Assembly (NCBI RefSeq): GCF_014645535.1
Contig: NZ_BMLX01000002.1
Location: 496,001-560,000, forward strand
Origin: Silvimonas iriomotensis
GTDB taxonomy: Bacteria; Pseudomonadota; Gammaproteobacteria; Burkholderiales; Chitinibacteraceae
Direction of reading: 5' to 3'
DNA length: 64,000 nt
Under the pieces are notes generated by a model. The model was not told the origin of the DNA, did no database searches, and was given only the letters and a program-made list of their open reading frames with translations. The translations under genes and the position numbers were made by a program. Below, one piece after another: positions 59,701 through 64,000 of the stretch (the stretch's first letter is position 1; each line of letters starts with the position of its first letter).

Positions 59701-60712
59701 AGTCCACCACCACGCCATTGATGCTGACGGTGTGGAACACCTTGTACATGTACGGCTTGCCGTAAGGGCTGTTGTTCGGATACCAGAGCGTGGGGTTGTT
59801 CACCGTCAGGGTCTGGTCGAACAGCGTCGGATTGAGCGCGCCAGCGCCGTTGGGGCTGATGGTCTTTTGCGCTTGCGCACTGGCCACCACGTTACCGGCG
59901 GCATCGACAATCTGCGTGGTCAGCGTGACCGGCTGCGCCGTCGTGCCCTCGTTAAGCACATTGGTCTGCACGTCGATGGTGGCCTGGGTATCACTGGCGC
60001 TCACCGTCGCCACATACGTCCCCCAGGTGTTCTGCCCGGCGTAAACGTTAAGCGGAATGTGCACCTTGTCGGTGATGTACATGTACACCGGCCGGAACAG
60101 GCCCGCATCAGACTGGCCAAAACGGAAAGCCTGCGAGAACCCGGGCGACTCGAAGAACGTATCGCCCTTGGCCACTTTCACAGCCAGCACGTTGTCTGAC
60201 CCGTCAAACTTCACATAGGGGGTGATATCCACCATGAAGGGGATAAACCCGACCACGTGCGTCGCTTGCGGATTGATGGCGCTGGTGCCGGGAATGAACG
60301 TGCCATTCACATACACCTGCACGCCCGTGTGCGCGCCTTCAAACTCCACCAGCACTTTGCGTGCGCTGTTGGAGGCATCGAGCGTGAAATGTTTGCGGTA
60401 CCAGTTCTTGGTGCCATCCAGGTCACCCTCGCCGCCACCGGATTCGGTGTTGATGAAGGTATCGAGCTGGTTGGCCGAATACGGAATCCCGACTGACAGC
60501 CAGGACGAATCATCAAACCCGACCTGCATGGCCGTGGCCGGGTCTTGATCCTTGATGTATTTCCACGGCGTTTCACCGAGATTGATTTTCTGGCGCTCAG
60601 AGGGCGCTAGCGTCACCGCGTCCGCGGTGGGCGCACAGAGCCCTGTGAGCGCCGAAACGGCGACAAGGCAGCCTGCCAACCGCCTGAACGCCCTTGTTTC
60701 GTAAAGTTTCAT
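53741..60712 (-). CDS. giant secreted mosaic: GH2-like, Ig-like, discoidin, DUF1566 and GH64 domains
   Basis: This is a 2323-residue secreted protein. The start at 60712 has GAGGGG 6 bases upstream; residues 1-32 are a signal peptide. Domains: GH2-like sugar-binding, Ig and TIM-barrel parts (about 45-640), an invasin-like domain (about 730-850), three Ig-like domains (about 858-1114), discoidin 1 (about 1120-1250), DUF1566 (about 1250-1368), Ig, discoidin 2 (about 1468-1591), Ig, a Gly-rich linker (about 1681-1701), discoidin 3 (about 1703-1835), Ig, and a GH64 beta-1,3-glucanase domain (about 1948-2323) with Glu2081 and Asp2097, 16 apart as in known GH64. In the GH2 part, HPSILAWEADNG has Gly473 where the catalytic Glu of the Asn-Glu pair should be; the nucleophile-like Glu535 (GAEYWG) is present. 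It probably binds and attacks fungal or algal beta-glucans. Confidence 0.85.
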   Translation of the reverse strand: MKLYETRAFRRLAGCLVAVSALTGLCAPTADAVTLAPSERQKINLGETPWKYIKDQDPATAMQVGFDDSSWLSVGIPYSANQLDTFINTESGGGEGDLDGTKNWYRKHFTLDASNSARKVLVEFEGAHTGVQVYVNGTFIPGTSAINPQATHVVGFIPFMVDITPYVKFDGSDNVLAVKVAKGDTFFESPGFSQAFRFGQSDAGLFRPVYMYITDKVHIPLNVYAGQNTWGTYVATVSASDTQATIDVQTNVLNEGTTAQPVTLTTQIVDAAGNVVASAQAQKTISPNGAGALNPTLFDQTLTVNNPTLWYPNNSPYGKPYMYKVFHTVSINGVVVDSVQSPLGIRTITWDKDLPSINGHRMFLWGGSSRYDYPALGTSVPEEQQWRDLKLMADAGGNLWRPGHSTSSPEFVDAADALGIFIIQPSGDGENGFADACTTPPCDKQTLKTELHRDMIIRDRSHPSILAWEADNGATDTTFAQSLKALSKVWDPINTRAQSDRTPNPANGDILGCTMEGCEVLTKQTYPGSPAWGAEYWGAGTARQAWDYELAFAAPFLDNWRKGVAINAFGMAQWYFADSPGESSTYVEGTTGPGVRSLGASMVDMNRFPKLLYYVYQAAWTPYSIKPVVKLAHHWNRSGNIQVNAFSNCPSVRLLINGTAQGSDQTPNPWNSDSSANLTQSTTKMPFQVHWNVNWVAGTATAQCLDQFGAVQATDTLTTAGAENRIVLSMVPALTKPDGTTFAVTANGSDAAFVVAKVVDAQGNLVPTAADNVNFTVSGPATYMGGSEQYVTAGQPLTYHSPGDPQLQVEGGMTKIALRSQFTAGSVTVTATAPGLQSGTVSYTIQAVSHPTPPASAPSIIAQPVSTSVTSGQPAQFSVTASGAAPLTFQWYKNGAAISGANGASYTTPATGSGDNGASYTVTVTNSLGNVTSSAATVTVVAAAAPVIQTAPTAQNVDAGQTATFTVAATGSPTLQYQWLKNGTAINGATNTSYTTPVLTTANNGEQYSVKVTNPVNTVTSAAVSLTVNAARVPAITTQPNNITGIPGQPVTFTVAVSGSSPFHYQWQKNGTNVGTDSATFTIPTVQNTDAGNYTVTVTNVAGSVTSNVATLTMAPPGVNLALGKVTAASSYENQQGNPASNVVDGSTTTKWGSAFVDPSWISIDFGAVTAFNRIILRWEAAYAVAYQIQVSNDNANWTTVYTQTAGTGGNEDFSFPTARARYVRMYGTQRGTQYGYSLYEFEVYNVANCGDANERYTVVDTANVHDNLTGLTWRRAQYTYTTQGAQFTQSVAAGYCASQNMRLPTKDEALAISGASAASCAFPSPWNTWTSTNQDSTYSYWVSSAGNASVAVANNFPGWALCTSGTSAPAPTITTQPANQSVTAGQTATFTVVANGSGTLSYQWMKNGSAVATTTTGSYTTPATTSADNGAVYSVVITSSQGGSVTSANATLTVNGGSGGGGTTINLALNKPATASGYENQTVEPASAAFDGSTTTRWSSAFVDPGWIAVDLGSAKTFDHVILRWETAYATAYQIQVSNDNTNWTTVYTQSAGVGGVEDFRFTAATARYVRMYGTARATGYGYSLWEFEIYSTAAPTITTQPANQSVSAGQTATFSVAATGSSLSYQWQKNGSNIAGATAASYTTPATTTADSGAVFTVVISDTNGNSLTSSAATLTVGSSGTGGGGGGGGGGGTGGTGGNPGTNLALGKTATISSNENPAFSQAAYVTDGDLTTRWSSAAADPQWVQIDLGSTQSIGRVILYWEAAFAKVHQIQVSNDAQNWTTAYTQSNGQGGTEDISFATVSGRYIRMYGTQRATQYGYSLYEFQVYATQAAGGNTPAITTQPASQAVTVGATAQFSVVATGTAPLTYKWYKNGAVIAGATSASYTTPATVAADNGATFDVVVTNGSGSATSANAVLTVNSAAGAANTAAVASNNSSAATPSYTVYPGFVGIDLQNNTRGAWADNQIYVAVIGRDPATGQFAWVSPDGTITDAKVADNNAANHLTKNGQNYSNYFFTLAQAKLLKLPKMDSGRVFVSLGGPMYITILSDVNGNVGFAGPNPLNPTDPNISVYYDWYEFTYNDTGLWINTTQVDEFGIPLMVDVWGANGSFHMQTGTGEPVASIYNEFVNETPAAFHLTQPALPRILAPGKSTFDVGQPNANYFDAYVTQIWNQYTTSTLTIDMWGGSRRFAGQVQGNTMVFTEVNLNNGAYVGGTYNVSKPTTQDILEGKGTLATGNSTELALEAQICAAFNRHIMEDVTKWSTPSAWYLTAPANYYAQFWHNHSVGGLAYGFAYDDVSNQSSTIMSPTPEHAAFGIYW

Positions 60713-60980
60713 GGACGACCCCTCGCATACTGCTTGATGGTGCGACAACGGGCGTACGCCGCCCCTTGAAGGCGGTCAGCCACGTTGACGATCTTTTTGC
60801 ACAGCGCACAACACGAACAGGAACAACGTCAGCAAGAACCGCTGACGCCACGACCACACGAATACCGCGCCATCACCCTGCGTCCCGCCCCATGCGGGCA
60901 TCCGGGCAATGTGCGCGCCTTGCTCATCTCTGCATGATCTCGTCCGCCGCCTGTACACCGCCGCGGCAGATGCGGATCAC

Positions 60981-60994
60981 TGAAATTGATTTCA
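60981..60994. promoter_or_regulatory. LacI/GalR-like operator site 1
   Basis: TGAAATTGATTTCA is a near-perfect palindrome, 269 bp upstream of the giant gene. The stretch from 60713 to 61595 (883 bp) holds no gene, only these four sites. Confidence 0.55.
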
Positions 60995-61085
60995 TCTCCA
61001 CCATGCGCTGTTGCGCACTTATTGGCATGACAAACCGGTAAGTCCTTGGCCTGCATACCCTTTTTTGTTCTGACGACCTGGCAAA

Positions 61086-61105
61086 ATTTGAAATCGATTT
61101 CAAAT
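61086..61105. promoter_or_regulatory. LacI/GalR-like operator site 2 (20-bp perfect palindrome)
   Basis: ATTTGAAATCGATTTCAAAT is exactly self-complementary, with TGAAATCGATTTCA at its core. Confidence 0.6.
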
Positions 61106-61336
61106 CTGGCTACACCAAAATCGCCAAAGCAAGCTCTTCCCTGCGATATCCCGAAAAATCAAGATGCACAAATGTGGTGCATAAATCGGGCGTGCCGCAA
61201 TATTTTGGTGATTCTAAACCATGAAACTGCAAAAAAGTGGTCAAAAAACGTTCATCTGGATTGTTTTTTCTGACGGGAGGCTTGCCTCAAACCACGAGCG
61301 GCACTGTTAGCGTTATCAAGAATTGGTCAACATTGT

Positions 61337-61350
61337 TGAAAACGGTTTCA
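61337..61350. promoter_or_regulatory. LacI/GalR-like operator site 3
   Basis: TGAAAACGGTTTCA fits the LacI-family/cre consensus (TGWAANCGNTNWCA) exactly. Confidence 0.65.
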
Positions 61351-61394
61351 GAAAAACATACCGCACGGTATGCAAAACAACGGCCCGCAAAGCG

Positions 61395-61408
61395 TCAAAC
61401 CGTTTTGA
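61395..61408. promoter_or_regulatory. LacI/GalR-like operator site 4
   Basis: TCAAACCGTTTTGA is a near-palindrome with the central CG typical of LacI-family sites, 188 bp before the GH64 lipoprotein start. Confidence 0.5.
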
Positions 61409-61595
61409 TAAAAAGGCCCGCCAACGGCTGTCGCTCTGCACCCACCGTCTACGCCACAGACAGGAAAAAAACACCGGCAATGCGCGTTCAATAGCGGCAT
61501 CCATGTGTGCCCGCCCCGACGCCGCGTGCCACTGTTGCGCCCGCGCATCAGATCACAACAACAACGTCATCACCCCGGATAAAAAAAGGCGAATC

Positions 61596-62978
61596 ATGCT
61601 CCGCTCAGCAACAACAAACCGGCGCCTTGCGCCCGGCCTGACCAGTCTTGCCCTGCTCTCCCTTCTGGCCGCCTGCGGCGGCGGTGGGGGCAGTAACAGC
61701 AGCGACACCAACAGCAGTACCACCACCAGCGCGCCGGCCATTCCCTTTGCCAACAGTGGCAACGGGCCGCAAATTACGGTGCAACCGGCAGACCAGACCG
61801 TGTCTGCCGGCCAGCGCGCGTTTTTCTTTGTCACCGCGCCGGGCGCCACGGCCTGGCAGTGGTACAAAAACGGCGTGGCCATTCCTGGCGCCACCGCATC
61901 AAGCTACTTTGCCGGTGGCGCGGCCAGCAGTGACGATGGCGCCACCTTTGGCGTGGCTGTGGCCAGCAGCGCCGGCGTGACCACATCGACCCTGGCCAGA
62001 GCGCACATCAATCCCAATGCAGATGGCTCGCCGCCTGCGGCGTTCTGGGGCAATGTAGCGGCGCTGCCCGCGGCGACCAACGTCATGACGGTGTCGTTTG
62101 TGAACCAGACCGGCGGCAAGTATCCGGATGCCCAGTTGTTCTGGAAGATCTCTGCCACCAACGCCAGCGGCGGCCACGTGAATGAATTTCACTCCGTCGC
62201 AGATCAGCCGGTGTATGACATGCCGGGCATCAATTCCGCCCGCATGTATTTCTTCATCGCCCCCAACCAGGCCGCGGCGACCACCAGCAACACCAGTTAC
62301 TACGATTTCATCGAGTTCAATGTCGGCCGCAGCAATAGCTCGCAACCCTGGAACTTCAACGGCGACACCACGCGGGTTGATGCGTTTGGCCTGAAACTGG
62401 CGATCCGCCTGCAGTGCGCAGACGGCACCGATGTACAGCGCGGTGAAGACTACGGCACCTTCCTGGAAGACCGTTCGGTGACGTTCCAGAAATACCTGGG
62501 CGAGGTCTCCGCCACCTTTGCCAGCACCGCAACCCAGTACGCGCCGTACCGGATTGTCGAGCCTGGCAGCGCCAGCAACTTCGCGGCAAACGGGGCCAAC
62601 GCGGCGTATTACAACGCGTATATCGATCAGGTATGGGCCGCCAACGGCATTGACGAAAACATCGTGCCCAAGCCCACGCCGTTCTTGCGCTTTGCCGATG
62701 GCTCGCGCCCTGATCTGATCGCGGCGGTAGAACGGCATGTGGCAGAGAAACCCGGCACGTTCAAGGCCGACGGCACGCTCACCAACCCCAATTTCTGGAG
62801 CACCGTGCCGCAAAGCGCCTTCTACCCGGCCGAGCCCGCCAACCAGTATGCAAAGTTCTGGCATACCCACGGCATCGCCGGCCTGGCGTACGGGTTCTCG
62901 TACGATGACGTCGGCAGTCATTCTTCGGATGTCGGTTGCAACAACCCGTCGCATCTGATCGTGGCGATCGGCTGGTAA
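61596..62978 (+). CDS. GH64-family glucanase-like lipoprotein
   Basis: This 460-residue lipoprotein has signal and lipobox LLAAC near residue 27, then a Gly/Ser/Thr linker (about 28-48). One Ig-like domain (about 55-137; ITVQPADQTVSAGQRAFFFV, WQWYKNGVAI) is followed by a GH64 domain to the end. The likely catalytic pair is Glu240 (YDFIEFN) and Asp262 (TRVDAFG). The end LIVAIGW parallels the giant's AAFGIYW. It is the cell-bound partner of the divergent secreted giant and shares its operators. The ATG at 61596 has AAGGCG upstream and is preferred over the longer open frame from 61323. Confidence 0.85.
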   Translation: MLRSATTNRRLAPGLTSLALLSLLAACGGGGGSNSSDTNSSTTTSAPAIPFANSGNGPQITVQPADQTVSAGQRAFFFVTAPGATAWQWYKNGVAIPGATASSYFAGGAASSDDGATFGVAVASSAGVTTSTLARAHINPNADGSPPAAFWGNVAALPAATNVMTVSFVNQTGGKYPDAQLFWKISATNASGGHVNEFHSVADQPVYDMPGINSARMYFFIAPNQAAATTSNTSYYDFIEFNVGRSNSSQPWNFNGDTTRVDAFGLKLAIRLQCADGTDVQRGEDYGTFLEDRSVTFQKYLGEVSATFASTATQYAPYRIVEPGSASNFAANGANAAYYNAYIDQVWAANGIDENIVPKPTPFLRFADGSRPDLIAAVERHVAEKPGTFKADGTLTNPNFWSTVPQSAFYPAEPANQYAKFWHTHGIAGLAYGFSYDDVGSHSSDVGCNNPSHLIVAIGW

Positions 62979-63190
62979 GCCAGCGCGAACCCGCCAGCGG
63001 CATTTTCGTTGACACCCATCCAGCGCCAGCACCCGTGTGGCGCTGGATGGGTGAGCCGCTTCACTAAAGCGCTGCAACGAGATGTGTCATCACGTACATC
63101 CTGTACACGGCGTTGTAAGCCTTGCCGTTATTGCCCCTGTAGTCGCAGCACTTTGCGCACGTTTCTTTTCAGACTTCAGGGAGCACACAC

Positions 63191-63511
63191 ATGAACAAGA
63201 TCCTTATTACCGTCGCTACAGTCACCACCTTGCTGGCCGGTCACGTCATGGCAGAAACCCAGTGGCAGAAAGATCACCCGCGCCGTGATCAGGTGAACAG
63301 CCGCCTGAACAACCAGGACAAACGCATCCACAATGAAGTGAAAGACGGCCAGATCACCAAGGCGCAGGCCAAGTCGATGCATCAGCAAGATCACCAGATC
63401 CGTCAGGAAGAGCGTGATATGGCCTCGCACGATAACGGCCACATCACCAAGGCCGACCAGCACAGCCTGAACCAGCAGGAAAACGCGGTCAGCCACGAAA
63501 TCGGCAAGTAA
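63191..63511 (+). CDS. small periplasmic protein, conserved in betaproteobacteria
   Basis: This 106-residue protein has a signal peptide (1-21, ending VMAE) and a charged helical body with two short repeats (QVNSRLNNQDKRIHNEVKDGQITKAQA and HITKADQHSLNQQENAVSHEIG). Each carries an EF-hand-like Asp/Asn-Gly-x-Ile-Thr-Lys-Ala segment. A clear AGGGAG ribosome binding site lies just upstream. Similar short secreted proteins are frequent in Burkholderiales and Neisseriales; function unknown. It may precede the DUF1800 gene in one unit. Confidence 0.75.
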   Translation: MNKILITVATVTTLLAGHVMAETQWQKDHPRRDQVNSRLNNQDKRIHNEVKDGQITKAQAKSMHQQDHQIRQEERDMASHDNGHITKADQHSLNQQENAVSHEIGK

Positions 63512-63536
63512 TCGGCAAACCACCGGAGACCGGATC

Positions 63537-64000
63537 ATGACCCGCCGTCAGGCTGCATTGCATGCTGTGTTGCCCGCCTGGCTGGCGGTGTCGTGTCTGT
63601 GGGGGCTGCCCGGCGTGAGCCAGGCCGCCCCAGCCACCGAAGCCCAGGCGCTGTATGTACTGAACCGCGTGGCATACGGCCCGGCCCCGGGCGATGTGGC
63701 GCGGGTCATGGCCAGCGGGGTGGATCGCTATATTGACGATCAACTGCATCCGGAACGCACCCCGTTGCCGGCCGCCTTGCAGCAACAACTGGCCGGTTTG
63801 CAAACCACCCGGCTCTCGCAAGACGCGTTGATCCGCCAGTTCCGGCAAGCGGCACAAGCAGCAAAAAAAGACCCGGACACCGGCAAGCAAGACCGCCAGG
63901 ACCTTTATCGCCAGATCACCGAAGAAGCCGGGCAAGCCCGCTTGTTGCAAGCGGTGAACAGCCCCAACCAGTTGCAAGAAGCGCTGGTGGAGTTCTGGTT
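63537..64000 (+). CDS. DUF1800 protein, N-terminal part
   Basis: The gene starts at an ATG 25 bp after the previous stop, with GGAGA upstream, and runs off the window; 154 codons are seen. A signal peptide (about 1-30, ending SQAAP) is followed by EAQALYVLNRVAYGPAPGDVARVMASGVDRYIDDQLHPER and LQEALVEFWF. This is the diagnostic start of DUF1800 proteins, which are usually about 450-600 residues, secreted, and often paired with a DUF1501 gene downstream. Function is unknown. Confidence 0.85.
   Translation, partial: MTRRQAALHAVLPAWLAVSCLWGLPGVSQAAPATEAQALYVLNRVAYGPAPGDVARVMASGVDRYIDDQLHPERTPLPAALQQQLAGLQTTRLSQDALIRQFRQAAQAAKKDPDTGKQDRQDLYRQITEEAGQARLLQAVNSPNQLQEALVEFW

Noticed and set aside
53741-60712. 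Recurrent similar segments suggesting a repeat array or CRISPR
   Set aside because: They are diverged coding repeats of Ig-like and discoidin domains, with no fixed-length spacers.
61323-61595. An N-terminal extension of the GH64 lipoprotein from 61323
   Set aside because: It is basic and Cys-rich, contains operator site 3, and would bury the lipoprotein signal that starts at 61596.

Overview
The window reads as one continuous, gene-dense bacterial chromosome segment, roughly 60% GC by eye. The gene families point to a betaproteobacterium, most likely in or near Neisseriales. The evidence is an elongation factor P with Arg32 next to its rhamnosyltransferase EarP, an exosortase-B (EpsH type) exopolysaccharide cluster, and an rpsU-yqeY-dnaG-rpoD operon. 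The assignment to order is an inference.

Layout. 1-11.1 kb: acetate uptake and activation (yjcH end, actP, acs) around an aquaporin; uvrB with a TruC-like pseudouridine synthase; efp and earP; then an AT-rich 585-bp regulatory stretch that drives a single PEP-CTERM protein. 11.2-34.6 kb: a large exopolysaccharide locus, all on the minus strand. From its promoter at about 33.0 kb it runs epsL, epsB, epsD, epsE, epsF, epsG, xrtB (epsH), epsI, a Wzy-type polymerase, two acyltransferases flanking a GT2, a Wzx flippase, a secreted uronate-lyase-like protein, GT4, GT2, an AlgD-type GDP-mannose 6-dehydrogenase and a last GT4. Most of the core genes overlap by ATGA. A further GT4 lies upstream as its own unit. 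The locus looks able to build, flip, polymerise, export and trim a uronic-acid-containing polymer, while XrtB would process the PEP-CTERM protein encoded just beyond its far end.

34.9-40.2 kb: a tRNA-Ile2(CAT) gene split by a 263-bp group I intron, then rpoD, dnaG, yqeY and rpsU (minus strand). 40.4-45.5 kb: tsaD, a GNAT/FAH pair, an orphan CobD/CbiB-like membrane protein, Fe-superoxide dismutase, a tiny membrane protein and an Imm33-domain protein. 45.6-46.1 kb: a cluster of three non-coding repeat elements. 46.2-53.0 kb: a tripartite RND efflux operon with a divergent TetR regulator and a palindromic operator.

53.7-63.0 kb: a divergent pair of secreted glucan-active proteins. One is a 2323-residue mosaic (GH2-like, Ig-like, three discoidin and one DUF1566 domain, terminal GH64). 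The other is a 460-residue GH64 lipoprotein. Their shared 883-bp upstream region carries four LacI/GalR-like operator palindromes. The window ends in a small periplasmic protein and the start of a DUF1800 protein.

The most striking items are the tRNA group I intron, the operator-rich GH64 pair with its altered GH2 active site, the TTTGTAA cluster upstream of the PEP-CTERM gene, and the P-loop-less EpsG.
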